Positions 34,703 through 43,833 are shown, counted from the first letter of the stretch. The stretch is DNA of 64,000 bases from RGIG3009 sp045596745 (GCA_045596745.1 JAZODA010000045.1:1-64000); one strand, 5' to 3'. Translations and numbers: made by a program. The notes: generated by a model not told the origin, from the letters alone.

Positions 34703-34718
34703 GAAGGAAGTGGCAGAG

Positions 34719-36395
34719 ATGGCCTATTTGTCCGATATCGAAATCGCACAGGCATGCGAAATGAAGCCGATTGGCGACATCGCCGCGGCAGCAAAAATCG
34801 ACAAAAAATATTGGGAGCCGTACGGCACCTACAAAGCCAAGATTGACCCCGCACTGCTCAAAGAGACCGACCGTGAAAACGGCAAGCTGATTCTGGTAAC
34901 GGCGATTACGCCTACCCCTGCAGGCGAAGGCAAGACCACCACGACCATCGGTCTGGCGGACGGTCTGCGCCGCATCGGCAAGGACGTTACCGTGGCACTG
35001 CGCGAGCCGTCTCTCGGTCCGGTGTTCGGTGTCAAGGGCGGCGCTGCCGGCGGCGGCTACGCTCAGGTCGTTCCGATGGAGGATATCAACCTGCATTTCA
35101 CGGGCGACTTCCACGCCATCGGCGCGGCGAACAACCTGCTGGCGGCGATGCTGGATAACCACATCCAGCAGGGCAACAGCCTCGGCATCGACGTTCGCAA
35201 GATTACCTGGAAGCGTTGCGTGGATATGAACGACCGTCAGCTGCGTTTCGTGGTGGACGGTATGGGCGGCAAGGCCAACGGCGTGCCGCGTGAGGATGGT
35301 TTCGACATCACGGTGGCCAGCGAAATTATGGCTGTGCTGTGTCTGGCGGATTCCATTACCGATTTGAAGGAGCGTCTGTCCCGCATCATCGTGGGTTACA
35401 CCTACGACGATCGTCCGGTCACCTGCGGCGAGCTGAAAGCGGCGGGTGCGATGACGGCGCTGCTGAAGGACGCTATCAAGCCGAACCTGGTGCAGACGCT
35501 GGAGGGTACTCCTGCATTTGTGCACGGCGGCCCGTTTGCCAACATTGCACACGGCTGCAACTCGGTGATGGCAACGCGTCTGGCGCTGAAGATGGGCGAC
35601 TACACCGTTACGGAGGCCGGCTTCGGTGCTGACCTCGGTGCGGAGAAGTTCCTGGATATCAAGTGCCGTATGGCGGGCCTTACCCCCGATGCGGTGGTGG
35701 TTGTGGCGACGGTTCGCGCGCTGAAGATGCACGGCGGTCTGGCGAAGAACCAGCTCGGCGTAGAGGATATCGCCGCTCTGGAGCGCGGTATTCCGAACCT
35801 GCTGCGTCACGTGTCCAACATCAAAAACGTGTACCGTCTGCCCTGCGTGGTGGCGGTCAACCGTTTCCCGACCGATACCGATGCGGAAATCGATTTCATC
35901 ATCAAAAAGTGCCGTGAGCTGGGTGTCAACACCGTGCTGTCCACCGTGTGGGCAGAGGGCGGTCGCGGCGGCGAAGCACTGGCGCGCGAGGTTGTGCGTC
36001 TGTGCGAAGAGGAAAAGGGCGACTTTACCTTCTCCTATGAGCTGGACGGCAGCATTGAAGATAAAATCACCGCGGTGGTGCAGAAGGTCTACGGCGGTGA
36101 CGGTATCACCGTGATGCCTGCTGCCAAAAAGCAGATTGCGCAGCTGACCGAGCTCGGCTTTGATAAGCTGCCTGTGTGCATTGCCAAAACGCAGTACAGC
36201 TTCTCGGATGATCCCACGAAGTTGGGTGCTCCCGAAGGCTTTACCGTGACGGTGAAGAACGTAAAGGTGTCTGCAGGCGCAGGCTTCCTCGTGGTGCTTA
36301 CCGGCGACATTCTGACGATGCCCGGTCTGCCCAAGGTGCCGGCGGCAGAGGCGATTGACGTGGATGAGGATGGGCGCATCATCGGCTTGTTCTGA
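34719..36395 (+). CDS. fhs: Formate-tetrahydrofolate ligase
   Basis: The start is ATG 34719 after AAGGAAG; 558 residues. The nucleotide loop TPTPAGEGKTTTTIGL is near residue 66, with REPSLGPVFGVKGGA just after. It makes 10-formyl-THF from formate, THF and ATP, the cofactor used by the two formyltransferases upstream. It is the last gene of the operon; the next promoter starts nine bases after the stop. Confidence 0.96.
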   Translation: MAYLSDIEIAQACEMKPIGDIAAAAKIDKKYWEPYGTYKAKIDPALLKETDRENGKLILVTAITPTPAGEGKTTTTIGLADGLRRIGKDVTVALREPSLGPVFGVKGGAAGGGYAQVVPMEDINLHFTGDFHAIGAANNLLAAMLDNHIQQGNSLGIDVRKITWKRCVDMNDRQLRFVVDGMGGKANGVPREDGFDITVASEIMAVLCLADSITDLKERLSRIIVGYTYDDRPVTCGELKAAGAMTALLKDAIKPNLVQTLEGTPAFVHGGPFANIAHGCNSVMATRLALKMGDYTVTEAGFGADLGAEKFLDIKCRMAGLTPDAVVVVATVRALKMHGGLAKNQLGVEDIAALERGIPNLLRHVSNIKNVYRLPCVVAVNRFPTDTDAEIDFIIKKCRELGVNTVLSTVWAEGGRGGEALAREVVRLCEEEKGDFTFSYELDGSIEDKITAVVQKVYGGDGITVMPAAKKQIAQLTELGFDKLPVCIAKTQYSFSDDPTKLGAPEGFTVTVKNVKVSAGAGFLVVLTGDILTMPGLPKVPAAEAIDVDEDGRIIGLF

Positions 36396-36403
36396 TAAGG
36401 GGC

Positions 36404-36432
36404 TTGACAAACCCACGCCGATGTGCTAAACT
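36404..36432 (+). promoter_or_regulatory. Promoter of the lysine operon
   Basis: TTGACA (36404-36409), 17 bp, TAAACT (36427-36432). It begins immediately after fhs. Confidence 0.85.
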
Positions 36433-36447
36433 GCTAACAAATCACAT

Positions 36448-36692
36448 ACTGAAGGATAGAGGCGCACTTAGCAAACAGTACCCTGCCATCGGTCGAAAGG
36501 CGGCTGCCAAAGCCGTGGGGGAAAGGTGCGAGTGCCGAAGCGGATGTCGTGGCGGGCATCTTGACTGGCAGCACGGGAAATACCCGTGTTGTTGTCGCAG
36601 CAATGCGGAGAGCTATCAATCACAAAGCGGTCCTGTTTGGATTTGTTTTTACGGAGATAGCCTGTGCTTGTGCGTTGGCTATCTCTTTTTTT
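36448..36692 (+). promoter_or_regulatory. Lysine riboswitch (L box) with terminator
   Basis: The 5' core AGAGGCGC is at 36458-36465, GGGGGAAAGG and GTGCCGAAGC lie at about 36516-36541, and the 3' strand of P1 (CTATC, 36613-36617) pairs with GATAG (36455-36459). GCTATC (36612-36617) can instead pair with GATAGC (36656-36661) inside the terminator left arm, forming the antiterminator. With lysine bound, P1 forms and the terminator (36654-36692) stops transcription before dapA. Confidence 0.93.
36654..36692 (+). terminator. Terminator of the lysine riboswitch
   Basis: GAGATAGCC (36654-36662) pairs with GGCTATCTC (36677-36685), followed by seven T. Confidence 0.93.
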
Positions 36693-36711
36693 CAGAGAAA
36701 AGGAGAAAACA

Positions 36712-37599
36712 ATGAACAGAACCGTGTTTACCGGAGCCGCAACCGCCATTATCACGCCCTTGAATGAGCAGGGTGTGGATTATGCGCAGTTCGGTCGTCT
36801 GATCGATTGGCAGATTGCCGAGGGCATTGATGCCATCGTGGTAGCAGGTACGACGGGTGAGGGCCCGACACTTACCGATGAAGAGCACCGCGAGGTGATT
36901 CGCTTTTGCGTAGAGCGGGTCGCGGGTCGGGTTCCTGTGATTGCGGGGACAGGCTCTAACGACACGGCGTACGCCATCAGCCTGACACGTGCCGCCTGTG
37001 AAGCGGGCGCAGATGCCATGTTGCTGGTAACGCCGTATTACAACAAAGCAACGCAGGCGGGATTGATTCGTTCCTTTACGGCGATTGCCGATGCCAGCAC
37101 CAAGCCGTGTATTTTATACAACGTGCCGAGCCGTACCGGTTGCAATCTTACCCCCGCTTCAGTGGCGGCGCTGGCGGAGCATCCGCGTATTGTGGGCATC
37201 AAAGAAGCGGGAGGCAACATTTCTCAGGTGGCGCAGATTGCGGCACTGTGCGGGGATAAGATGGACATTTACTCCGGTAACGACGACCAGATTGTACCGA
37301 TTTTGTCGCTCGGCGGAAAAGGTGTTATTTCGGTGCTGTCCAATGTGCTACCGCAGGAAACGATAGCGATGTGCCGTATGTATTTTGATGGTCGTGTTCG
37401 CGAAGCGGCGGCACTGCAGTTGAAACTGCTCCCGCTGATTGATGCACTGTTTTGTGAAGTCAACCCCATCCCTGTGAAAGCAGCGCTGGCTGCGATGGGA
37501 TATTGCGATAATTATTTGCGCTTGCCGCTGACGCCGATGGAGGCGGAACACGAAGCGCAGTTACTCGCCCTGATGCGGGAGAACGGATTGAGCGTGTAA
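36712..37599 (+). CDS. dapA: 4-hydroxy-tetrahydrodipicolinate synthase
   Basis: The start is ATG 36712 after AAAGGAG; 295 residues. It condenses pyruvate and aspartate semialdehyde, the first step committed to diaminopimelate and lysine. GTTGEGPTLTDEEH lies near residue 45, the YNVPSRTG segment holds the catalytic Tyr, and K164 in GIKEAGG forms the Schiff base. First gene behind the lysine riboswitch. Confidence 0.96.
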   Translation: MNRTVFTGAATAIITPLNEQGVDYAQFGRLIDWQIAEGIDAIVVAGTTGEGPTLTDEEHREVIRFCVERVAGRVPVIAGTGSNDTAYAISLTRAACEAGADAMLLVTPYYNKATQAGLIRSFTAIADASTKPCILYNVPSRTGCNLTPASVAALAEHPRIVGIKEAGGNISQVAQIAALCGDKMDIYSGNDDQIVPILSLGGKGVISVLSNVLPQETIAMCRMYFDGRVREAAALQLKLLPLIDALFCEVNPIPVKAALAAMGYCDNYLRLPLTPMEAEHEAQLLALMRENGLSV

Positions 37600-37634
37600 A
37601 CCGCAGGGCATACTAACTCGTAAGGAGTGTTATT

Positions 37635-38612
37635 ATGAAAATCGGTATTTACGGCTACGGAAATCTCGGCCGCGGCGTGGAGTGTGCGTTGCACCACACG
37701 GCAGACGCGGAGCTGGTGGGTATTTTCACGCGCCGTGATCCTGCTTCGGTACAGCCGCATGGCGATACGCCTGTGTACTCTGTCGAGGAGTTACCGCGTT
37801 TTCGCGATGTGCTGGATGTGCTGATTTTGTGCGGCGGCAGCGCCACCGATTTGCCGAAGATGACCCCGTCGCTGGCGGCGGAGTTTAACGTGGTGGACAG
37901 CTTTGACACCCACGCGGCGATTCCCGAGCACTTCACAGCGGTGGACGAAGCCGCGGCGAAGTCGGGTCACATTGCGCTGATTTCTTCCGGCTGGGATCCG
38001 GGGCTGTTCTCGCTGAACCGCTTGTATGCTGCGGCGGTATTGCCGCAGGGCAAAGACTATACGTTCTGGGGCCGTGGTGTCAGTCAGGGTCATTCGGATG
38101 CCATCCGCCGTATTGACGGTGTCAAAGACGCGCGCCAGTACACCGTGCCTGTCGCCGAAGCGATGGATGCGGTACGCGCAGGGGAGTGCCCGATGCTGTC
38201 GACGCGCGAGAAGCACACCCGTGAATGCTACGTTGTTGCGGAAGAGGGCGCAGATCGTGCTCGCATTGCGGAGGAAATCCGCCTGATGCCGAATTATTTT
38301 GCAGACTATGACACGACGGTTTATTTCGTCACGGAAGAGGAGCTTCGGCGCGACCATGCCGGCATGCCGCACGGCGGCTCGGTGATTCGCTCCGGTGTTA
38401 CCGGCTGGGATGGCGAAAATCGTCAGGTAATTGAATATCGGTTGGGACTGGATTCCAACCCCGAATTTACAGCAAACGTGTTGGTGGCGTATGCCCGTGC
38501 CATCCATCGGATGTATGGCCGCGGCGTGACAGGGTGCAAGACGGTGTTTGACGTAGCACCTGCCGATTTGTCGCCGCTGTCACCCGAAGAGCTCCGCGCT
38601 CATATGCTGTAA
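37635..38612 (+). CDS. ddh: meso-Diaminopimelate dehydrogenase
   Basis: The 325-residue NADP enzyme begins with the Rossmann loop GIYGYGNLGRGVE and carries SGWDPGLFSLNR and WGRGVSQGHSDAIRR, which mark Ddh and not DapB. It makes meso-diaminopimelate from tetrahydrodipicolinate and ammonia in one step, bypassing the succinylase or acetylase branches. It sits between dapA and lysA; the reductase DapB needed before it is not in the window. Confidence 0.93.
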   Translation: MKIGIYGYGNLGRGVECALHHTADAELVGIFTRRDPASVQPHGDTPVYSVEELPRFRDVLDVLILCGGSATDLPKMTPSLAAEFNVVDSFDTHAAIPEHFTAVDEAAAKSGHIALISSGWDPGLFSLNRLYAAAVLPQGKDYTFWGRGVSQGHSDAIRRIDGVKDARQYTVPVAEAMDAVRAGECPMLSTREKHTRECYVVAEEGADRARIAEEIRLMPNYFADYDTTVYFVTEEELRRDHAGMPHGGSVIRSGVTGWDGENRQVIEYRLGLDSNPEFTANVLVAYARAIHRMYGRGVTGCKTVFDVAPADLSPLSPEELRAHML

Positions 38613-38640
38613 AAACAGCATTTGCGAAAGGATTTTTCCT

Positions 38641-39960
38641 ATGATTTCCCATCCCCTTATGACTTTGTGTCCTAACTTATCGATTCGTGACGACGGACAA
38701 TTGTTGTTTGCCGGTCAGAACACGGCGACACTTGCTGCAGCGTATGGGACACCGCTGTATCTGATGGATGAAGATCGTATCCGGGAACGCTGCCGCACTT
38801 ATCTGAGGGCAGTTCAAGAGGCATTCGATGGAAACGCCCGTATCTTATATGCCTCCAAAGCCGCTTCGTTCAAGCACATGTATGAAATCATGCGCGAGGA
38901 GGGAATGGCGGTGGATGTGGTGTCGCCCGGTGAAATCGTTACCGCTCTTCGGGCGGGCTTCCCGATGACGCAGGTATATTATCACTCCAGCCACAAAAGC
39001 GATGAGGATATCCGTTACGCGTTGGAACAGGGCGTCGGGTATTTTGTAATCGATAACACCGAGGAACTGCTCGCAGTGGAGCGTATTGCGGCGCAGCTGC
39101 AGCGACGGCAGGATGTTTTAATTCGGCTGACCCCCGGCATCGATCCGCATACCTATGAAGCGGTAGCGACCGGCAAGGTGGATTCCAAGTTTGGATTTGC
39201 CATTGAAACCGGGCAGGCAGAAGAAATCACACGGTATGCATTGGAACTGCACCACGTCCGTTTGGTGGGATTCCACAGCCATGTAGGCTCACAGGTGTTT
39301 GATTCGGATGTGTTTTTGCAGACGGTGGATATCGTGATGGCGTATGTGGCGCACATTCGCGATGTGTATGGCTATCTTCCCGAACAGTTGGATCTTGGCG
39401 GGGGATATGGTGTGCGGTACTTGCCGGAGGATCCCGAGTTGGATATCGCTTCGAATCTGGCGCAGGTGGCGGCGTATACCAAAGCCAAAGCGGTGGAATA
39501 TACGGTGCCGATGCCGATGATTCTGTTTGAACCGGGACGCAGCATCGTGGCGGATGCGGGGATGACACTGTACACCGTCAGTTCGCTTAAGCAGATTCCC
39601 GGCTACAAAAACTACGTTTCGGTGGACGGCGGTATGACGGACAATCCGCGGTTTGCGTTGTATGAGGCACCCTACACAGTGGTTGCTGCCGGAAAGCTTT
39701 CGGAGCCTGCCGAGCTGGCTTGCTCGGTGGTGGGGCGTTGCTGTGAAAGCGGTGATATCATTCAAGAAAATGTACTATTGCCATCTTCAATCAAACGTGG
39801 CGACCTGATTGCGTGCCTAACGACAGGTGCGTACAACTATTCGATGGCATCCAACTATAATCGCGTTCCCCGACCGCCGGTAGTAATGCTGCGCGGCGGC
39901 AATGCCGCCGTGGCGGTGCGGCGGGAAACGCTTGAGGATATTGTGGCACTTGATGTATAA
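38641..39960 (+). CDS. lysA: Diaminopimelate decarboxylase
   Basis: The 439-residue fold-type III PLP enzyme turns meso-diaminopimelate into lysine. The cofactor Lys is K73 in YASKAASFK; HSHVGSQ, GGGYGVRY and FEPGRS bind PLP and substrate. CESGD near the C terminus supplies the active-site Cys from the partner chain. It starts 28 bases after ddh. Confidence 0.95.
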   Translation: MISHPLMTLCPNLSIRDDGQLLFAGQNTATLAAAYGTPLYLMDEDRIRERCRTYLRAVQEAFDGNARILYASKAASFKHMYEIMREEGMAVDVVSPGEIVTALRAGFPMTQVYYHSSHKSDEDIRYALEQGVGYFVIDNTEELLAVERIAAQLQRRQDVLIRLTPGIDPHTYEAVATGKVDSKFGFAIETGQAEEITRYALELHHVRLVGFHSHVGSQVFDSDVFLQTVDIVMAYVAHIRDVYGYLPEQLDLGGGYGVRYLPEDPELDIASNLAQVAAYTKAKAVEYTVPMPMILFEPGRSIVADAGMTLYTVSSLKQIPGYKNYVSVDGGMTDNPRFALYEAPYTVVAAGKLSEPAELACSVVGRCCESGDIIQENVLLPSSIKRGDLIACLTTGAYNYSMASNYNRVPRPPVVMLRGGNAAVAVRRETLEDIVALDV

Positions 39961-39978
39961 TACAGAGGAGAAACTGGA

Positions 39979-40362
39979 ATGAGCACTTGGATTGCAACAC
40001 TGTTGAACTGCCTGTTTTTGCCGGCGATTATGCTTGCGGAGGGTACGTTTTTTGTAAAATGCGGTGGCCCGAAAAAGATTAGCCACCTGCGCGGTTACCG
40101 CACGCATCGTTCGATGATGAACGAGGACACCTGGCGCTTTGCCCATCGTCACTGCGGCCGAATCTGGCTCGTCAGCGGTTGGATTTTGCTTGCGCTGTCC
40201 TTCATCACCGCACTGTGCCTCCTGGGGCAGAGCGACTATGTGTGCGGCGTTGCTTGCTCGGTGGTGTTTTTGGTGCAGTTCGTGGTAGCGGTTCCCGTGT
40301 CGGTGATCCTCACCGAGCGCGCGCTCAGACGCACCTTCGACAAGGAAGGCAAGCGCCTCTGA
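39979..40362 (+). CDS. SdpI-family-like small membrane protein
   Basis: The 127-residue protein has three hydrophobic segments (about 5-22, 63-82 and 88-110). Between the first two lies GYRTHRSMMNEDTWRFAHR, close to the GYRTxRSMKNExTWKFA block of the SdpI family, whose founder gives immunity to a killing factor in Bacillus. Most relatives have no known job. It follows lysA by 18 bases with AGAGGAG and ends the lysine operon; a link to lysine metabolism is not evident. Confidence 0.7.
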   Translation: MSTWIATLLNCLFLPAIMLAEGTFFVKCGGPKKISHLRGYRTHRSMMNEDTWRFAHRHCGRIWLVSGWILLALSFITALCLLGQSDYVCGVACSVVFLVQFVVAVPVSVILTERALRRTFDKEGKRL

Positions 40363-40376
40363 TACAGAAAAAACAG

Positions 40377-40412
40377 CGGTCGGTATGCGGATTTTCGCGT
40401 ACCGACCGTTTT
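40377..40412 (+). terminator. Intrinsic terminator ending the lysine operon
   Basis: CGGTCGGTA (40377-40385) pairs with TACCGACCG (40400-40408), with further pairs inside, then TTTT. Confidence 0.85.
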
Positions 40413-40456
40413 ATATATTTATAAGGAAATAATTATAAAAAACCGCAGTTTACCCC

Positions 40457-40490
40457 TTGACTTCACCGTGATAAAGTGATAGTATACTAT
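40457..40490 (+). promoter_or_regulatory. Promoter of the histidine operon with a palindrome at -10
   Basis: TTGACT (40457-40462) is a good -35. TAGTAT (40480-40485, 17-bp spacer) or TATACT (40483) serves as -10. Both lie within ATAGTATACTAT (40479-40490), a perfect 12-bp palindrome placed where a repressor would block RNA polymerase. The first gene of the operon encodes a TrpR-family regulator, the obvious candidate to bind it. Confidence 0.65.
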
Positions 40491-40520
40491 AACGAACCAA
40501 AAGAAAGCGAGGGAAGCACC

Positions 40521-40820
40521 GTGAATATTCTTGATTCTGCTTCTGCGGAGCGACTGTTTTCCGTAATTAAAAGTTTGGAAACGCCGGAAGAATGTCGCCT
40601 GTTTTTCGAAGATATCTGTACCATTCGTGAGATCCAGGATATGGCTCAGCGACTGGATGTGGCGATTTTGCTGCGTGAGGGCAAAAACTACCAGGAGATT
40701 TCCGCAAAGACGACGGTCAGCTCGGCGACCATCAGCCGCGTGAACCGTTGCCTGCTGTACGGTGGCGGCGGTTACCGCACGGCGCTGGACAAATACGAAC
40801 AGGCGGAGGGAAAGAAATGA
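40521..40820 (+). CDS. TrpR/YerC-family transcriptional regulator heading the his operon
   Basis: The start is GTG 40521 after GAGGGAAG; 99 residues. The C-terminal two thirds form the TrpR-type helix-turn-helix: TIREIQDMAQRL, then YQEISAKTTVSSATISRV and a YGGGGY turn. It is of the YerC type found in Firmicutes, which has been proposed to control histidine genes. It overlaps hisZ by four bases and lies just after a palindromic promoter, so it likely represses its own operon, perhaps with histidine as co-repressor; the ligand is inference. Confidence 0.85.
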   Translation: MNILDSASAERLFSVIKSLETPEECRLFFEDICTIREIQDMAQRLDVAILLREGKNYQEISAKTTVSSATISRVNRCLLYGGGGYRTALDKYEQAEGKK

Positions 40821-41938
40821 ACACACCGACCGGCCTGCAAGGCGAAGAAATGACGGTGGCGGCACTGCGTACGTTGTACGGACGCTATGGCTATGCCCCG
40901 TATAAAATGAGCAAATTTGAAGAATATGATTTGTATGTCCGCAACAAGGACTTCCTGATTTCGGACAGCATTATCACCTTTACCGATACCAACGGCAAGC
41001 TGATGGCGCTCAAGCCCGATGTGACGTTGTCCATCGTCAAGAACACGGGCGATGTTCGCGGCGGCGTGCGTAAGGTGTACTACGACGAGCACGTGTACCG
41101 TGTTGCCAAGAGCACCCATTCGTTCCGCGAAATCCGTCAGATGGGTCTGGAGTGTCTGGGCGAGCCGGATGCGTATTGCCTGGCAGAGGTGCTGCGACTG
41201 GCGGCGGAAAGCCTGCAGTGCATTGCCGAGGAAGCGGTGCTGGACGTGTCGCATCTGGGCGTTATCACCGGTATGCTGGACAGCTTCGGCGTTCCGACGG
41301 ACGGCCGTGCGGAGATGTTCAAGTGCATTGGCGAGAAAAACCGTCACGAGCTGGCGATGGCGTGTGAAGCGGCGGGTATGTCCGCAGCGGATACGGCGCT
41401 GTTGTGTGAGGTTGCCGGTCTGTACGGCGCCCCTGCGACGGTGCTGCCGCAGTTGCGTCGACTGCTTGCCGATACGGCACAGGCGACGGTGGTCGAAGAG
41501 TGGGCAGAGGTGCTCTCCGCGCTGGAAAACAGCGGCGCGGCAGCGGTCATCCGCCTGGATTTGTCGGTTGTCAGTGATGTTCGTTACTACAACGGCCTGG
41601 TGTTCAAAGGCTTTATCAGCGGTATCCCCGGTGCGGTGCTGTCGGGCGGTCAGTACGACCGTCTGCTGCATAAGCTGGGCAAGGCTTCGGGTGCTATCGG
41701 CTTTGCGGTGTACCTGAATATGCTGGAAGAGCTGACGGTGACCGAAGAGCCGTACGATGCGGACGATGTGCTGCTGTACGACGCACAGGCACCTGCGGCG
41801 GTAAGCGCTGCTGTGCAGAAACTGCAGGCCGAGGGCGCTCGCGTGCTGGCACTGCGCTCGTTGCCGGAAAAATTGCGCTGCCGTCGTGTGTGGCGCTTGA
41901 CGGAAAGTGGGGTGGAGCGTGTTGAAAACGATGCTTAA
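40817..41938 (+). CDS. hisZ: ATP phosphoribosyltransferase regulatory subunit
   Basis: The 373-residue HisRS-like protein starts at ATG 40817 within the regulator stop. Class II aminoacyl-synthetase motifs are recognisable (ALKPDVTLSIVK, RQMGLECLG), but the tRNA-binding domain is missing, as in HisZ. It forms a complex with the short HisG encoded next and gives it histidine feedback control. Confidence 0.92.
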   Translation: MNTPTGLQGEEMTVAALRTLYGRYGYAPYKMSKFEEYDLYVRNKDFLISDSIITFTDTNGKLMALKPDVTLSIVKNTGDVRGGVRKVYYDEHVYRVAKSTHSFREIRQMGLECLGEPDAYCLAEVLRLAAESLQCIAEEAVLDVSHLGVITGMLDSFGVPTDGRAEMFKCIGEKNRHELAMACEAAGMSAADTALLCEVAGLYGAPATVLPQLRRLLADTAQATVVEEWAEVLSALENSGAAAVIRLDLSVVSDVRYYNGLVFKGFISGIPGAVLSGGQYDRLLHKLGKASGAIGFAVYLNMLEELTVTEEPYDADDVLLYDAQAPAAVSAAVQKLQAEGARVLALRSLPEKLRCRRVWRLTESGVERVENDA

Positions 41939-42560
41939 CGTGGCGTTGCCGAAAGGCCGTCTGGGCGAAAAGGTGTACAGCCTGTTCGAAAAAGCGGGTT
42001 TTGAATGCCCCTCCATCCACGAAAATAACCGCAAGCTGATTTTCGAGAACCCCGAAAAAGCGGTTCGCTATTTTTGGGTCAAGCCGTCGGACGTTGCGAT
42101 TTATGTGGAGCGCGGCGCCGCCGATATCGGTGTGGCGGGCAAGGACATTTTGCTTGAGTACGAACCCGATGTGTACGAGCTGCTGGATTTGAAGCTGGGT
42201 CGTTGCCGTATGGCGGTGGCGGCACGGGCGGACTTCCGTGACGACCCCCGTCGTACGCTGAAAGTGGCAACCAAGTTCGGCAACATCGCACAGCAGTATT
42301 ATGCATCCCGCGGTCGTGACATCGACATCATCCACCTGAACGGTTCGATTGAGATTGCGCCGATTCTGGGGCTGTCCGACGTGATTGTGGATATTGTGGA
42401 AACGGGTACGACCCTGAAAGAAAACAACCTGGAAGTGATGGAGACCATCGTTCCCATCAGCGCACGTCTTATCGCCAACAAGTCCGGGTTTAAGTTCAAG
42501 AGTGAAGCAATCGAAGAAATCGTGCGCAGTATTGCCGCTCAAACGGAGGAAACAGTATGA
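41931..42560 (+). CDS. hisG: ATP phosphoribosyltransferase, short form
   Basis: The 209-residue protein begins LNVALPKGRLGEKV and has ERGAADIGVAGKDIL and VETGTTLKEN, the PRPP-binding loop. It lacks the C-terminal regulatory domain of long HisG, matching the presence of hisZ. It starts the histidine pathway from ATP and PRPP. ATG 41931 gives the usual family start; TTG 41922 or GTG 41919 are in frame and nearer the GGTGGAG, so the start is uncertain by a few residues. Confidence 0.93.
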   Translation: MLNVALPKGRLGEKVYSLFEKAGFECPSIHENNRKLIFENPEKAVRYFWVKPSDVAIYVERGAADIGVAGKDILLEYEPDVYELLDLKLGRCRMAVAARADFRDDPRRTLKVATKFGNIAQQYYASRGRDIDIIHLNGSIEIAPILGLSDVIVDIVETGTTLKENNLEVMETIVPISARLIANKSGFKFKSEAIEEIVRSIAAQTEETV

Positions 42561-43831
42561 TCCGAATTTTAAAACGCAGTGAGGTAGACGACAGCGAAGT
42601 ATTCGCCCGCGCCGTACCGCAGGTGAATGTGGAAGAGGTCGTTGCCGAGGTCATCCGCCGCGTGCGCGCCGAAGGTGACAAAGCGTTGTTTGAATATTGC
42701 GAAAAGTGGGACGGCGCGAAGCTTACCTCCCTGCGTGTTACGCAGCAGGAGATTGACGAAGCTGTGGCGGCTGTCGAGCCGGAATTCTTGGAAATTCTGC
42801 GTGAAGCCGCTGCCAACATCCGCCGTTTCCACGAAAAGCAGGTGCGTACCAGCTTCCTGCAGAACGAGCAGGCAGGCGTGGTCACCGGTCAGAAGATTAT
42901 TCCGCTGGATCGTGCGGGTCTGTATGTGCCCGGCGGCACGGCGGCGTATCCGTCCACTGTGCTGATGGATGCTATCCCGGCGCGTATTGCCGGTTGCCGC
43001 GAGGTCGTGATGGTCACGCCTCCCGACAAGCAGGGCAAAATCAACCCCGTCATTCTGGCGGCGGCATCGGTTGCCGGTGTGGATCAAATTTACAAAGTCG
43101 GCGGCTCGCAGGCTGTGGCGGCACTGGCGTACGGCACCGAAAGTATCCCGCGTGTGGACAAGATTGTCGGCCCGGGTAATGCGTTTGTTGCCGAAGCGAA
43201 AAAGCAGGTATATGGCACGGTTGCGATTGATATGATTGCCGGTCCGAGCGAGATTCTGATTGTAGCGGACAGCACGGCGATTCCCAAGTATGTGGCGGCG
43301 GATTTGCTCTCGCAAGCGGAGCACGACCGTCTGGCAAGCGCGGTGTTGGTTACCGATGACGAGGCACTGGCACTGGCGGTGCAGGCGGAAATCGAAGCGC
43401 AGCTGCCGAAGCTCCTGCGCGAAGAGATTGCGCGGGAATCCATTGATAAAAACGGCAAGATTATCGTGGCGAAAACGCTGGACGAAGCTATCGATATTTC
43501 CAACGCCATCGCGCCCGAACATCTGGAATTGTGCGTAGCCGACCCCTTTGCGATTCTCGACAGCGTGCGTCACGCCGGTTCGATTTTCATGGGTCACTAT
43601 TGCCCCGAAGCGCTGGGCGACTACTTTGCGGGTCCCAACCACACCCTACCGACCAGCGGCACGGCGCGGTTCTCCAGCCCGTTGTCGGTAGACGATTTTG
43701 TCAAAAAGACGCAGTACACCTATTTCACCGCCGACGCGCTGAAAACCGTGGCGGAAAAGGTGGCGTATTTCGCGGATAAAGAGGGTCTCACCGCGCACGC
43801 ACGCAGCGCCCGTATTCGTTTGGAGGATTGA
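42557..43831 (+). CDS. hisD: Histidinol dehydrogenase
   Basis: The 424-residue protein oxidises histidinol to histidine with two NAD. GPGNAFVAEAKKQVYG and the zinc and base residues in AEHDRLAS and APEHLELC are present. Its ATG overlaps the hisG stop by four bases. Confidence 0.96.
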   Translation: MIRILKRSEVDDSEVFARAVPQVNVEEVVAEVIRRVRAEGDKALFEYCEKWDGAKLTSLRVTQQEIDEAVAAVEPEFLEILREAAANIRRFHEKQVRTSFLQNEQAGVVTGQKIIPLDRAGLYVPGGTAAYPSTVLMDAIPARIAGCREVVMVTPPDKQGKINPVILAAASVAGVDQIYKVGGSQAVAALAYGTESIPRVDKIVGPGNAFVAEAKKQVYGTVAIDMIAGPSEILIVADSTAIPKYVAADLLSQAEHDRLASAVLVTDDEALALAVQAEIEAQLPKLLREEIARESIDKNGKIIVAKTLDEAIDISNAIAPEHLELCVADPFAILDSVRHAGSIFMGHYCPEALGDYFAGPNHTLPTSGTARFSSPLSVDDFVKKTQYTYFTADALKTVAEKVAYFADKEGLTAHARSARIRLED

Positions 43832-43833
43832 GC

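Noticed and set aside
36448..36620. Cobalamin or T-box leader before dapA
   Set aside because: The conserved AGAGGCGC and GCCGAAGC blocks with the matching P1 and antiterminator pairing identify the lysine class; no T-box AGGGTGG or B12-box was seen.
37635..38612. dapB (dihydrodipicolinate reductase)
   Set aside because: The length, SGWDPGLFSLNR and SQGHSDAIRR motifs identify diaminopimelate dehydrogenase.
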